Positions 1-8,886 of a stretch of 63,077 bases of DNA are shown piece after piece. How positions within the stretch are numbered: position 1 is the stretch's first letter; each line of letters opens with the position of its first letter. The translations under genes and the position numbers were made by a program. The DNA comes from Chloroflexota bacterium (lineage in GTDB: Bacteria > Chloroflexota > Anaerolineae > Aggregatilineales > Aggregatilineaceae): assembly GCA_012729765.1 (NCBI GenBank), contig JAAYCM010000080.1:1-63077 (forward strand), given 5' to 3'. The notes beneath the pieces were generated by a model. That model was given only the letters and a program-made list of their open reading frames with translations. It did not search any database and had not been told where the DNA came from.

Positions 1-960
1 ATCGACCGCCCGCAGCGCGTGATTTTCGGTGTCGGCCACATACAGCAGGTTCCCACCCAGCGCCAGCCCTTGCGGGCGGAAGAAGCGCGCGGTCGCGTAG
101 TCGCCGTCGGCCAGCCCTTCCTCGCCAGAGCCGATGATGTCCAGCACCTCGTAGGTATCGAGCGCGGCGATCACGATCCGGTTGTGGTTGCTGTCGCTGA
201 TGAACAGGCGGTTGCCGGCGGTGTCGGCCAGCACCTTACCGGGGAAGCGCAGCGGCGTATCTTCCACGCTCGCCAGCTCTGGCTGAAGCTGCGGCAGCGG
301 CTCGGTGTTGATCGCGCCCGCCGCGCCGTATTCCTGGGCCATCGTCTCGATGATCGGCTGGATGCGCGGGTAGAGCGGCTCGCCCGAAAGCTGCCCGACC
401 ACCTTCCCGAACGGATCGATCAGCATGAAGGTCGGCCACGCGCGCACGCCGTACTCCTGCCAGGTGATGAACTCGTTATCGTTGATCACCGGGTGTTCGA
501 CCTCGTAGCGGCGCACGATGCGGCGGATATTCTCCGTCTCGCCCTCATTGTCGAACTTGGCTGAGTGCACGCCGATCACGACCAGCGAGTCGGCGTATTC
601 TTCCTCAAGCCGCTTGAGATCGGGGATGATGTGGATGCAGTTGATGCAGCCATAGGTCCAGAAGTCGAGCAGCACGATCTTGCCGCGCAGATCGGCCATG
701 CTGATCGGCGCGCTGACGTTAATCCACTCGGAGTCCGCCGGAAAGTCTGGAGAGTTCACATCGCCGGCCCAGGTATAGGTCACGTCGTCTCCTTCCTCGG
801 CAGCTTCTTCCGCCACCGTGTCCTCATTGATTACTTCCTCGGCGGCGGCATCCTGAATAGTAGGCTGATCGTCATCGCGATCAAGGATACGGGCCAACAC
901 CAGCGCCGCAACCAGCCCAATTGCTACCATTACACCTGCAATTACGGTCCATCTTTTCAT
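1..960 (-). CDS. Thioredoxin-like / NHL-repeat protein, C-terminus cut by window edge
   Basis: The frame is open from an ATG at 960 to the left edge (320 codons, no stop), so the C-terminus is missing. Residues 5-24 form an N-terminal membrane anchor or signal sequence, followed by an acidic linker. A thioredoxin-like domain spans about 85-205 with a C-I-N-C redox motif at C105-C108 and the cis-proline context WPTFMLID. From about 235 an NHL beta-propeller begins (repeats around SDSNHNRIVIA and VADTENHALRAVD). This resembles NHLRC2-type proteins, likely extracytoplasmic thiol-disulfide proteins; the substrate is unknown. AAGGAA lies about 8 nt before the ATG. Confidence 0.85.
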   Translation of the reverse strand, partial: MKRWTVIAGVMVAIGLVAALVLARILDRDDDQPTIQDAAAEEVINEDTVAEEAAEEGDDVTYTWAGDVNSPDFPADSEWINVSAPISMADLRGKIVLLDFWTYGCINCIHIIPDLKRLEEEYADSLVVIGVHSAKFDNEGETENIRRIVRRYEVEHPVINDNEFITWQEYGVRAWPTFMLIDPFGKVVGQLSGEPLYPRIQPIIETMAQEYGAAGAINTEPLPQLQPELASVEDTPLRFPGKVLADTAGNRLFISDSNHNRIVIAALDTYEVLDIIGSGEEGLADGDYATARFFRPQGLALGGNLLYVADTENHALRAVD

Positions 961-1045
961 CGTTTTGCGTTCCTTGTGCCGCTCTTTTTCCGGTAGGGGA
1001 TTTTAACATGCGTCTCTTTCGAAATGATTACAGTCTTCTGAGTAA

Positions 1046-1051
1046 ATTATA
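1046..1051 (-). promoter_or_regulatory. Candidate -10 box for the thioredoxin/NHL gene
   Basis: A perfect TATAAT on the minus strand lies about 86 nt upstream of the ATG at 960, in an AT-rich pocket of GC-rich DNA. No convincing -35 element stands 16-18 nt upstream, so the call is tentative. Confidence 0.3.
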
Positions 1052-1122
1052 AGAAAAATTGCGCAAAAATTTCAGGGGAAACGGGCGTCAGTTTGTTGGA
1101 TGCGGCGCAGAGGCGGCGGGAT

Positions 1123-2271
1123 TCAGGCGTATGAGGCAGCGTACCGGTAGACGTCCAGTGTGCTCTGGGCGGTCTGCTGCCAGCTAAACGCGCGCGCCCG
1201 CACCAGCCCGCGCTGGCGCATCTGGTCGGCCAGGGTATCGTCGAGCAGCAGCGCCAGGATCGCCCCGCCGAACGCCTTCGAGTCATTGGGATCGACCAGG
1301 TAGGCCGCGTCGCCGGTGACTTCCGGCACGGACGAGACGGCGCACGCCACGACCGGCGTCCCGCTCGCCATCGCTTCGAGCGGCCCCAGCCCGAAGCCCT
1401 CATAGCGGCTGGGGAAGGCGAACACCTTCGCCAGCCGGTAGAGCGCGGGCTTATCCGCTTCGGCCACCGGCCCGATCCAGTGCACCTGATCGGCGGTCAG
1501 GCCCAATTCGCGCAGATAGGCGGGAATATCGGGGAAGCGCGGTGTGCCCCACGCGGCAGGCGTGTTCCCGGCCAGCACCAGCGGCACATCCGCCCCGACT
1601 GCCGGCGCGACATAGGTATAGGCGGCAGCCAGCAGCCGGATATTCTTGTGCACGGCATACGATCCCAGGTAGAGCACGAAGTCATCCGGCAGATCATAGC
1701 GCGCACGCACGGCATTATCTTCGGCGGGGGTGCCTTCCGGCTGGAACCGCGCCTCAGCCGCCAGCGGTGTGACGCTGATCCGCTCGCCCGGCACGTCTAT
1801 CAGACGTTGGATGCCCTGCCGCGCGTCCTCGGAGATGGTCAGGATATGGGTTGCGCCCCTGGCCGCCGCCCTTACCAGGCTGGTATAGAGCCGGTTCTTG
1901 AGGCCCTGGCGATATTCCGGCACGGCCAGCGGGATCACATCGAGCACGGTGGCGACCAGCGGCGTGCTGATGCGCAGCGGCGGCCCCCAGTAGGGCACGT
2001 GCGCGAGATCGGCTTGCAGGCGCGCGACCGCGCGGGGGAAGCTGCGCTGCTCGAACCACACCTTGCCGATCTGCCCGCCGATTGGCACGCGCATCGGCAG
2101 CACATCGACTTTGGGTGGCAGGTGATCGAGCTGGTGCATCTGCTCCGGCACAATCAGCGACAGCCGCAGCTCCGGTGCGAGTGTCGTCAGGGCGGCCAGC
2201 AGGTGACGCACGTACTGGCCGCTGCCGGTGTGCGGTTGATCCCAAAACCAGCCGTTCAGTGCAACATGCAT
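1123..2271 (-). CDS. GT4-type glycosyltransferase (group 1)
   Basis: A 382-residue protein with the GT-B fold layout. The N-terminal half starts MHVALNGWFWDQPHTGSGQY, with the glycine-rich acceptor-side loop. The C-terminal donor-binding motif is EGFGLGPLEAMASGTPVV, followed by SSVPEVTGDAAYLVDP, as in glycosyl transferases group 1. It probably transfers a sugar from a nucleotide donor to a cell-envelope glycan at the inner membrane face. It lies 15 nt downstream of galE on the same strand, so the two are likely cotranscribed and galE may supply its donor. The acceptor cannot be read from sequence. Confidence 0.88.
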   Translation of the reverse strand: MHVALNGWFWDQPHTGSGQYVRHLLAALTTLAPELRLSLIVPEQMHQLDHLPPKVDVLPMRVPIGGQIGKVWFEQRSFPRAVARLQADLAHVPYWGPPLRISTPLVATVLDVIPLAVPEYRQGLKNRLYTSLVRAAARGATHILTISEDARQGIQRLIDVPGERISVTPLAAEARFQPEGTPAEDNAVRARYDLPDDFVLYLGSYAVHKNIRLLAAAYTYVAPAVGADVPLVLAGNTPAAWGTPRFPDIPAYLRELGLTADQVHWIGPVAEADKPALYRLAKVFAFPSRYEGFGLGPLEAMASGTPVVACAVSSVPEVTGDAAYLVDPNDSKAFGGAILALLLDDTLADQMRQRGLVRARAFSWQQTAQSTLDVYRYAASYA

Positions 2272-2286
2272 CCGGTCCGCCCGTCG

Positions 2287-3309
2287 TTAGCGGGTGACTT
2301 CGGCGGGCGGCTGGCCGGCATAGCCGTGCGGGTGAGTGGTGTGCCAGCGCCACGCCGTCGCCACAATGTCCTGAAGCTCCGGGAAGCGTGGCTGCCAGCC
2401 CAGCTCGCGTCGGATGCGCTCCGGCGAAGCAACCAGCCGGTCGGCATCACCCGGACGCCGTGCCGTCTCGATTGCCTGGAAATCGACGCCGGTGATCTCG
2501 CGTGCGATGTCGATCACCTCGCGCACGCTGTAGCCGCGCCCGTTGCCCAGATTATAAATCATGTGGTCGCGCCCGCTGTCGAGCGCTTCGAGCGCCAGCA
2601 CGTGCGCCGAGGCCAGGTCTTCGATATGCACGTAGTCGCGGATATTCGAGCCGTCGGGCGTGTTGTAGTCGGTGCCGTAGATGTAGATTGCCTCGCGCTG
2701 GCCGAGCGGGACCTGGAGCGTGAGCGGGATCAGGTGCGTTTCGGGGTGATGATCCTCGCCGCGAATGGGCGTGCCGTCCTCGGTCAGCATCGCGCCGCAG
2801 GCGTTGAAGTAGCGCAGCGCAGCGAACTGCAAGCCCGTCACGCGGTTGTACCAGCCCAGCATCCGCTCGATCATCAGCTTCGTCTCGCCGTAGACATTGG
2901 CTGGGCCGACCGGATCATCTTCGGTGATGGCCGTATCCTTGCTGGCATAGACTCCCGCCGAGGACGAGAAGATGAACTTGCGCACGTCATGGCAGATCAT
3001 CGTTTCGAGCAGGTTGTTGGTGAAGGCGACGTTGTTCTCGAAGTATTTGCCGGGAAGCTGCATCGACTCGCCGGCCTCGATGTATGCCGCGAAGTGCGCC
3101 ACCGCATCAACCGGCACGGTCTGGAACAGCACATCGAGCGCGTGCTTATCGCCCAGATCGCCCTGCACAAACGCCGCCCCATCCGGCACGGCGGCCCGGT
3201 GGCCTTTGACCAGGTTATCGTAGACCGTCACCTGATGCCCCGCTGCCAGAAAGTAGGCCGCGGTCGCCGAGCCGACATAGCCTGCTCCACCCGTCACCAA
3301 AACATGCAT
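2287..3309 (-). CDS. galE: UDP-glucose 4-epimerase (GalE)
   Basis: A 340-residue extended short-chain dehydrogenase. The NAD-binding motif GGAGYVGS is at residues 7-14, the catalytic set is SSSAGVYA followed by YGETK, and DYVHIEDLA is the usual GalE segment. It interconverts UDP-glucose and UDP-galactose in the cytosol. The start is placed at the ATG at 3309, directly before MHVLVTGG and after GGAGGATAAGCAG; a longer open frame to 3417 adds 36 residues without homology. It leads the two-gene unit with the glycosyltransferase. Confidence 0.93.
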   Translation of the reverse strand: MHVLVTGGAGYVGSATAAYFLAAGHQVTVYDNLVKGHRAAVPDGAAFVQGDLGDKHALDVLFQTVPVDAVAHFAAYIEAGESMQLPGKYFENNVAFTNNLLETMICHDVRKFIFSSSAGVYASKDTAITEDDPVGPANVYGETKLMIERMLGWYNRVTGLQFAALRYFNACGAMLTEDGTPIRGEDHHPETHLIPLTLQVPLGQREAIYIYGTDYNTPDGSNIRDYVHIEDLASAHVLALEALDSGRDHMIYNLGNGRGYSVREVIDIAREITGVDFQAIETARRPGDADRLVASPERIRRELGWQPRFPELQDIVATAWRWHTTHPHGYAGQPPAEVTR

Positions 3310-3520
3310 CTGCTTATCCTCCGCGCTCGTGCCAGGAAGTCTGCTGCCGGCCCTATGCCGGGCGTCTGGCGCGGCGATTGTACCGTAGAACCGCCGCCCA
3401 GGAACAGAGCCTCGCACCGAATATGAAAGTTGGCTGAAAAAAGCGTCCCCATCCGGCTTTCCGGGAGTACAATGGGTGCATTACCTGGTGAGGTCTCCAC
3501 AAGCAACGAGAACATACGTC

Positions 3521-4129
3521 ATGGAAAATCCATATCCCCCTGATCCTGAATGGGCCGTGATCGAACCCGGTGAGCCGCTTGAGCGCGAGCCGCTGCACGC
3601 GCGCCGGTCGTGGGCCTGGCTCAAGGAACTGATCCAGTTGATCCTGGTGGTCGTGCTGCTGCGCGTCGGCCTGGATACCTTCATGCCGCGCTATGTGGTC
3701 GATGGGGCCAGCATGGAGCCGAATTTCCACACCAGCGAGCGCGTGATCGTGGACCGGCTGACAATGCTGCTCTCCGGCCCGGCGCGCGGTGATGTGATCG
3801 TGCTCGACTCGCCCAACAATGCCGACGATCTGCTGATCAAGCGCGTCGTAGGTCTGCCCAACGAGCATGTCCGGATCAGCGAAGGGCGGGTTTATATCAA
3901 CGGCACCCTGCTCGAAGAGCCATATGTGATGGAATACTGCACCTACCGCTCGTGCAACGGCGAATGGACGCTCGGCAGCGACGAATACTTTGTGCTGGGC
4001 GACAACCGCAGCCGCAGCTTCGACAGCCACTCGTTCGGTCCGATCAAGGCGTCCACGATCAAGGGGATCGCGCGCGTACGCTACTGGCCGCCCACCGAGG
4101 CGGAGATGTTCACCGCGCCGGAATATTAA
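3521..4129 (+). CDS. lepB: Signal peptidase I
   Basis: A 202-residue S26 serine protease that removes signal peptides outside the membrane. One membrane segment lies at about residues 34-55. The catalytic serine is S64 in DGASMEPNF, the general-base lysine is K107 in LIKRVVGLPNE, and the GDNRSRSFDSHSFG box closes the catalytic domain. Length and single N-terminal anchor fit Gram-positive-style SipS/LepB. The ATG at 3521 is chosen because an upstream in-frame start at 3476 adds only 15 unrelated residues. The ribosome site is weak. It is divergent from galE and convergent with the transpeptidase gene. Confidence 0.93.
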   Translation: MENPYPPDPEWAVIEPGEPLEREPLHARRSWAWLKELIQLILVVVLLRVGLDTFMPRYVVDGASMEPNFHTSERVIVDRLTMLLSGPARGDVIVLDSPNNADDLLIKRVVGLPNEHVRISEGRVYINGTLLEEPYVMEYCTYRSCNGEWTLGSDEYFVLGDNRSRSFDSHSFGPIKASTIKGIARVRYWPPTEAEMFTAPEY

Positions 4130-4165
4130 CCCCACCGCGTTTTCAGGCGTCGCGCCGGGCTGCAC

Positions 4166-5815
4166 TCATTCGCTGCGCACCTCGACGACGACGCCTTCTT
4201 CGGCCCAGTTATACAACCGCTCGGCGTTCTCCAGGCTCAGCAGCACACAGCCATACGTGACCGGGTGGCCGAGATCGCCGGTCCACAGCAGATAGCCGCC
4301 GCCGCGTGTCGGGAAGCCGTGAAAGCCGTTCATCAGGTCCATATTCGGGCCGGGATGGTAGAAGCCCATGAAGTGCGGCATATACAGGTTCCACTGCTGG
4401 GCATAGGCATTCAGCTCGTGTGACTGCACCTGGAACACCCCTGGCGCGGTCGGGCTGGACGGCAGCCCGGTCGAGATCACCCAGTCGAACACTACCTGCC
4501 CGTTCTCATAGGCCCAGAGATGCTGCTGCCCCCGGCTGACGACGATCCGCTTGTGCGGCACCGGCTCCAGCGGCACGAGAAGATCACGCGAGGGCAGCGT
4601 AAGCTGCTGCCCGGCGCTGAGCGCGTCGATATTGATCCCCGGATTCTCGGCCTGGATAAAGGGGTAGGGGATGCCGACCTCTTCCGCAATGGCGGAGAGC
4701 GTCTGTCCGGCGCGGACCGTGTAAGTGGTCGTGCGGTGCCGCACGCGCATCACGGCGCGCGTCTCGCTGCGGGCCAGCGCCGCCTGCATCGCCGTGACCG
4801 CATCCTCGATCTCAATATAGCGCTCGTCGGCAAACTGCGCGTTGGCCTGCAAGAAAGCCGCCGGACCCTCGCGGTTGAGGGTGAGCGCCAGCCCGGTCGG
4901 GCTGCTGTCATCCGGCGCGGCGGTCAGCCAGCCGGCCCACACGTCGGGCGGCGCGGTCCAGTGGTGCCACTCGTCACGGATCGGATCGTAACCCTCGGCG
5001 CGGAAAGCACTGCTCAGCAGCGTGTTGGCCTGCTCGACCAGCGGCGACGAGTCCACCACTGCGGGCCGGGCCGGGATCAATACCAGATCGAGCACTCCAT
5101 CGGCCAGCTCGCCCGCCGCGTCCTGGCGTATGTGGGTCAGCATAGCGTTGACGTCGATCTGGCGTCCGGCGCGAGCAGGCGTCGCGGTGGCCCGCCCGTT
5201 GACCAGCTCGACGCCGGCATTCACGGCGGGGACGTCCACGAAGGCGCGCGCCTCGTGCAGGTAGTCGGTGAAGCGGTCCAGATCAACCGCCAGCACGGGC
5301 CGGATCTCGATCCCGCCGAAAATGCTCTCGATGGCCCCGGAGATGCCGCCCTGCGTACGGCCCCACGCTTGCGCTGCGCGCGCGGTCGCCGCCGCGTCGA
5401 GCGTGATACCGATCTCCTCGGCGCTGACCGCCCACACCCGCTCACCGTCGCGCAGCACGATACCCTGCCGCGCCCAATCTCCAGCGAGCCGGACGGCGGC
5501 CTCGCCCTCGTCCAGATTGCCGAGGTTCACACCCGCCGCGTGCACGCCCGGCAGCACCCGCCCGGAGCCGTACATCAGCCCAAAGACGAGCATCATCAGG
5601 ATCAGGCACGCGCCAAACAGCACCAAGACCGCGCTCGCGCCGAAGATCAGCAGCGTTGAGGGTGAGTAGCGCAGGTACAAAGGCTGCCGGGTTGGTGCGC
5701 CCCGTCGGGTTCCACGTCGTGGGACGGCATAGGCCGGGCCGTTCGCGGCGGGCGGAACAGGGCCGCGCCGCCGCTGCGCGGGCGATTTGCGGTAAGGCTG
5801 GCGTGGGCGCTGCAT
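4166..5815 (-). CDS. L,D-transpeptidase with LysM and PG-binding-like domains
   Basis: A 549-residue envelope protein. A basic, proline-rich cytoplasmic tail is followed by one membrane helix (about 52-82), a YoaR/PG_binding_4-like region starting VHAAGVNLGNLDEGEA, a LysM domain (about 355-405, TYTVRAGQTLSAIAEEVG) and a C-terminal YkuD domain. YkuD motifs visible are HGFP and a terminal HPVTYGCVLL, with catalytic cysteine C523. It should form 3-3 crosslinks or attach proteins to peptidoglycan. The variant HPVTYGC replaces the commoner SHGC; other functions in wall remodelling are possible. Confidence 0.9.
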   Translation of the reverse strand: MQRPRQPYRKSPAQRRRGPVPPAANGPAYAVPRRGTRRGAPTRQPLYLRYSPSTLLIFGASAVLVLFGACLILMMLVFGLMYGSGRVLPGVHAAGVNLGNLDEGEAAVRLAGDWARQGIVLRDGERVWAVSAEEIGITLDAAATARAAQAWGRTQGGISGAIESIFGGIEIRPVLAVDLDRFTDYLHEARAFVDVPAVNAGVELVNGRATATPARAGRQIDVNAMLTHIRQDAAGELADGVLDLVLIPARPAVVDSSPLVEQANTLLSSAFRAEGYDPIRDEWHHWTAPPDVWAGWLTAAPDDSSPTGLALTLNREGPAAFLQANAQFADERYIEIEDAVTAMQAALARSETRAVMRVRHRTTTYTVRAGQTLSAIAEEVGIPYPFIQAENPGINIDALSAGQQLTLPSRDLLVPLEPVPHKRIVVSRGQQHLWAYENGQVVFDWVISTGLPSSPTAPGVFQVQSHELNAYAQQWNLYMPHFMGFYHPGPNMDLMNGFHGFPTRGGGYLLWTGDLGHPVTYGCVLLSLENAERLYNWAEEGVVVEVRSE

Positions 5816-5852
5816 CGAAGTCGCTTCTCACTCGGTGGACGATGAAGGCCCT

Positions 5853-5882
5853 ATTATATAGGCGAGTTTTCCGCCGATCCAA
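5853..5882 (-). promoter_or_regulatory. Sigma-70-type promoter for the L,D-transpeptidase gene
   Basis: On the minus strand TTGGAT (5877-5882) and TATAAT (5853-5858) are separated by 18 nt. The -10 box ends 37 nt before the start codon at 5815. Confidence 0.6.
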
Positions 5883-5949
5883 CCGCGCTGCCCATTCGCC
5901 AGACAGTGGTCGGGTAAGCGTTGGCGGGGGGTGGGGAATCAGGCGCCGA

Positions 5950-6723
5950 TCACGGCTCGATCAGTCGGATAGGCCGCAGCAGGGCGCGGTCGAAGGTGCC
6001 GATCTCTGCCGGGTCGAGGGCCAGCAGCGCGGCGCGCACGGCGGCGGCGTCGGCGCGAAGCTGGCGCACGTCCACCCCCTGGCAGACATCCGGCAGCCGC
6101 GCCAGCCATTGGACGCTGCGCAGCAGCATCTTTAGCGCTCCGGCATGGTTGGCGCGTGTGATATGGTAGTAGGCCACGCCGACCTGCAGGATCGCGCGGT
6201 AGAGGTCGCGCACCGGGCCAGGCTCGGCCATCCACTGGGTTTCGAAGGCGTCGTGCTGGGCGTAGTAGGCCCCGGCGTTGAACTTGCGGATGCCGTCCTG
6301 CGCCAGCGGGGGCAGGGCTTCGCGGCACTGGCAGTCGAGCCGCTCGATCTCAGCCGGATCGGGCACACGCGCCAGCCGCTCGATCTGATCCAGCAGCGCC
6401 GTTCCGATCTGGTCGGGGGCCAGGGTGAGATCGGCTCCGGCGCGGATCGCGGCCTGCCGCCGCCCGGCATCCGGCGCGAGCACGATCACCGGCACGCGGC
6501 GCGTGGCCTGCTCGACCTTGGGCGCGGTCGTCCAGAAGGCCCAGCCCTCGCCCGCGCCATCGACCAGCACCAGCGCGGCCTGATCGTGCGCCAGCGCCTC
6601 GACGTAATTTGCCGGATCGGCGTAGCGCCTCGGCTCGAAGCCGTGCCGCCGCAGCAGATCGCTCACATCATCGGCCCAGGGCGGCGCGCCCGCCAGCGCG
6701 ATCACAGGCGGAGCGGGGCGCAT
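5950..6723 (-). CDS. Receiver-like domain fused to a DUF309 domain
   Basis: A 257-residue protein of unknown function. Residues 5-115 have the alternating strand/helix pattern of a response-regulator receiver: D55 sits at the phosphoacceptor position (LVLVDG), but the conserved lysine is absent (TLAPDQ where KP is expected), so it may not signal by phosphorylation. Residues 145-215 match DUF309: KFNAGAYYAQHDAFETQW, then YRAILQVGVAYYH and GALKML. Its ATG overlaps the DUF1028 stop by one base (TAATG), so the genes are probably translationally coupled. The fusion itself is uncommon in my recollection. Confidence 0.7.
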   Translation of the reverse strand: MRPAPPVIALAGAPPWADDVSDLLRRHGFEPRRYADPANYVEALAHDQAALVLVDGAGEGWAFWTTAPKVEQATRRVPVIVLAPDAGRRQAAIRAGADLTLAPDQIGTALLDQIERLARVPDPAEIERLDCQCREALPPLAQDGIRKFNAGAYYAQHDAFETQWMAEPGPVRDLYRAILQVGVAYYHITRANHAGALKMLLRSVQWLARLPDVCQGVDVRQLRADAAAVRAALLALDPAEIGTFDRALLRPIRLIEP

Positions 6724-7598
6724 TAGAATCGCTCGCGCACAAACTGGAGCACGACCGGGTCGAGGTGGTGGGGATCGTCGGGCGTCCAGCGCTCTTCGAG
6801 GTTCTCGGTTCCCACGAAGCGCCAGAACGCCTGGATGCTGGCCGCGTCCCAGGTTCCATCTGCTGGCCCGGTGTGATAGCCCAGACGGATCAGCACAGTT
6901 TGCAGTTCCTTCGCTAGCGCCGGGTCGATCGGCAGCCGTTGGTCGGGATCGGTGTGGCCGAAGTAGAGCTGGTGGAGCCGCAGCAGCGCCGCCAGCCGCG
7001 CGACTGGGTTGGGATCGTCGTCCACGCGCAGGTCAAGCGCGCGATCGTTGTCGCCGCCATAGCCGCCGCCTGGCGTCACGACTACGACGCCCGCCGACTG
7101 CTTGCCGCGCCGGTCGCCCCCGGCAGTGTCGCCGGCCCGCAGCGCTTCGACCAGCCGCGCCCCCAGGTCGCCCCCGGTTGTTTCGAAGGCGTGCGCCATC
7201 GCGTCGAGCGTCTCCGGCCCGGTCAGGATATTGCCCTGGCAGGTATAGCCCGCCCCGGTGTGGTGCCCGGCCCACGCCATACACTCCGACCCGGTGAAGG
7301 CCGCCGTCCCGCCCTGCGCATCGACCAGCCCGATCTGCCGGTGCTCGCGCTCCGGATCACCCGCCAGCAGCCGCTCCAGCGCCTCGGACGCGCTCAGGCC
7401 GCCCGCCATCAGGTCCAACCCATCTGGCCCATAGCTCACCCGCGCAAGGGCCTGCGTGGCGATGGCTCCCGCCCTGGCACGTGCCCACGAGACGAGTGCC
7501 GCCGCCGCGAGAAATTTGCTGGCGACCGCTACGCCCCAGGATGGCCCCGCAGGATCGTAAGCTGCAATCGAAAAGGTGTGGAGCGGGTAGCGTTTCAT
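6723..7598 (-). CDS. DUF1028 predicted Ntn-hydrolase with C-terminal PG-binding-like domain
   Basis: A 291-residue protein. The N-terminal HTFSIAAYDP, the GVAVASKFLA strand, RQIGLVDAQGG and CQGNILTG are the DUF1028 signature. The family is predicted to adopt an Ntn-hydrolase fold, but no activity is firmly known to me. The C-terminal 60 residues (ELQTVLIRLGYHTGPADGTW) look like the peptidoglycan-binding-like domain often found with it. The ATG at 7598 follows GGTGAG and gives the family N-terminus; an open extension to 7676 is rejected. It lies 29 nt after the FtsB-like gene. Confidence 0.85.
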   Translation of the reverse strand: MKRYPLHTFSIAAYDPAGPSWGVAVASKFLAAAALVSWARARAGAIATQALARVSYGPDGLDLMAGGLSASEALERLLAGDPEREHRQIGLVDAQGGTAAFTGSECMAWAGHHTGAGYTCQGNILTGPETLDAMAHAFETTGGDLGARLVEALRAGDTAGGDRRGKQSAGVVVVTPGGGYGGDNDRALDLRVDDDPNPVARLAALLRLHQLYFGHTDPDQRLPIDPALAKELQTVLIRLGYHTGPADGTWDAASIQAFWRFVGTENLEERWTPDDPHHLDPVVLQFVRERF

Positions 7599-7627
7599 CG
7601 TCGTCTCACCTGACTGCACGGCTGCGG

Positions 7628-8098
7628 CTAAAACGGCGGCTCGCCGTCGAAGAACAGATTCCACCACAGCCGCCATTTGGGCTGTTCCGGCTCTTCAGGG
7701 GCCGAGACGACCAAAACCGGCTGGGGCGGTACGGGCGTCGGTTCGGCCTCGCTGGCCGACGGGATCGGGATCACCAGCATTTCGCCGTCGCGGACCATCT
7801 TGCCCTCGGTGTGCGCCCAATATTCGATGCTGGCGTCGCTGGCGGCATAGTCGCGCTCCCGGAGCAGATCGACCTTTTGCGTCTCCAGCACATCGATCGT
7901 GGCCTGCAAGCGGCGGCGCTCGGTTTCCATCTGCTGGCCGCGTGCGATCCGCCCGCTCAGGTTGATCACCAGCAGCAGGCCGATGGAGAGGATCGCGGCG
8001 AACGCGATCTGCGCGCTCGAAATCTGCTGGCGGCGCTCACGGCGGCGCGGGGTCCGTTCCGGGGCGTCGCCGGCGGGGGGATTGGTTGGACTGCTCAT
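7628..8098 (-). CDS. FtsB/DivIC-like septum formation initiator
   Basis: A 156-residue bitopic protein. A basic proline-rich cytoplasmic tail (1-26) is followed by one membrane helix (about 28-47) and a coiled coil (about 50-85: ETERRRLQATIDVLETQKVD), then WAHTEGKMVRDGEMLVIP, the segment that ends FtsB/DivIC domains. The family links FtsL and FtsQ in the divisome. The C-terminal proline-rich tail ending WWNLFFDGEPPF is extra. It is first of a three-gene unit with the DUF1028 and DUF309 genes. Role inferred from architecture rather than strong identity. Confidence 0.75.
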   Translation of the reverse strand: MSSPTNPPAGDAPERTPRRRERRQQISSAQIAFAAILSIGLLLVINLSGRIARGQQMETERRRLQATIDVLETQKVDLLRERDYAASDASIEYWAHTEGKMVRDGEMLVIPIPSASEAEPTPVPPQPVLVVSAPEEPEQPKWRLWWNLFFDGEPPF

Positions 8099-8222
8099 GA
8101 AACTCCGGTTGCAGCAGGCATTGCGGCTGCCGGCTGGCTGAATATCGAACGAGTCCTAATAAAGATACACCGCCGCCGCCAGCTTTCAAAGTGCCAGTTG
8201 GTACGGGCAGCAGCGCGGCATC

Positions 8223-8251
8223 TTGGCTAAAAACTGCGTAAGGGGGATAAT
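8223..8251 (+). promoter_or_regulatory. Sigma-70-type promoter upstream of the acetyltransferase gene
   Basis: TTGGCT (8223-8228) and GATAAT (8246-8251) are separated by exactly 17 nt. It lies about 80 nt before the GNAT start codon, within the 234-nt divergent spacer shared with the FtsB-like gene. Confidence 0.6.
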
Positions 8252-8332
8252 CGCAGACAACAGTGCTGCGCCTGTCTGTTTCGGCAGGCCGCGTTCAAAC
8301 AAAGTATTTTGTCAAACCGGAAGAACTTTAAG

Positions 8333-8809
8333 ATGCCGAATACGCCGATTATCCGCCCCCTCACCGCCGGCGATATTCCGCTGGTGGCGGAGTGGATCGC
8401 CGCGATCCCGCTGTGGCAGCGCTATCACATGTCAGCCGAGCGGGGAGCGGTACTGTTCGCGCAGGCGCTCCACCGGGCCGATGTGCTGCTGGCCGCCGAG
8501 GTGGATGGTGTGGCGCACGGCGTGGCGTGGTGTATGGTGGGCGGCGCGTTTGGCCGCAGCGGTTATCTGCGCCTGCTGGGCGTGCACCCTGCCGAAGCGG
8601 GTTATGGCCTGGGCGCACGGCTGCTCGAGCAGGCCGAGCACGTCATCGCCCGCACCAGCCCGGATATGTTCCTGCTCGTGTCGGACTTCAACGCCGGCGC
8701 GCAGCGTTTCTATGCCCGACAGGGCTACCAGCAGGTCGGCGCGCTCCCGGCCTACGTGCTCCCCGACGTCACCGAGCTGATTTTCTGGAAGCGCCTGGAT
8801 CCTGTATAG
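8333..8809 (+). CDS. GNAT-family N-acetyltransferase
   Basis: A 158-residue protein with the GNAT layout: IIRPLTAGDIP at the start, the acetyl-CoA loop HPAEAGYGLGARLLEQAE (Q/RxxGxG-like) in the middle, and the late motif NAGAQRFYARQGYQQVG. It transfers an acetyl group from acetyl-CoA to an unknown amine. The ATG at 8333 is chosen: GGAAG precedes it by 9 nt, and the upstream TTG at 8309 adds eight unrelated residues. It precedes the peptide transporter by 77 nt but no functional link is evident. Confidence 0.85.
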   Translation: MPNTPIIRPLTAGDIPLVAEWIAAIPLWQRYHMSAERGAVLFAQALHRADVLLAAEVDGVAHGVAWCMVGGAFGRSGYLRLLGVHPAEAGYGLGARLLEQAEHVIARTSPDMFLLVSDFNAGAQRFYARQGYQQVGALPAYVLPDVTELIFWKRLDPV

Positions 8810-8886
8810 TGATCAAGGAGGGTAACAACATCGCCCGCGCTTCCCGTTCGCTTACGAGTGGTTTTTGACTTTAGGAGGAAAATATC

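Noticed and set aside
1480..3426. A long plus-strand open frame (648 codons) over the glycosyltransferase and galE genes
   Set aside because: It is antisense to two genes with clear family motifs; high GC codon bias leaves the opposite strand open. The same applies to other long antisense frames such as 4520-5659, 16248-17912, 19819-21534, 59229-60725 and 60686-62875.
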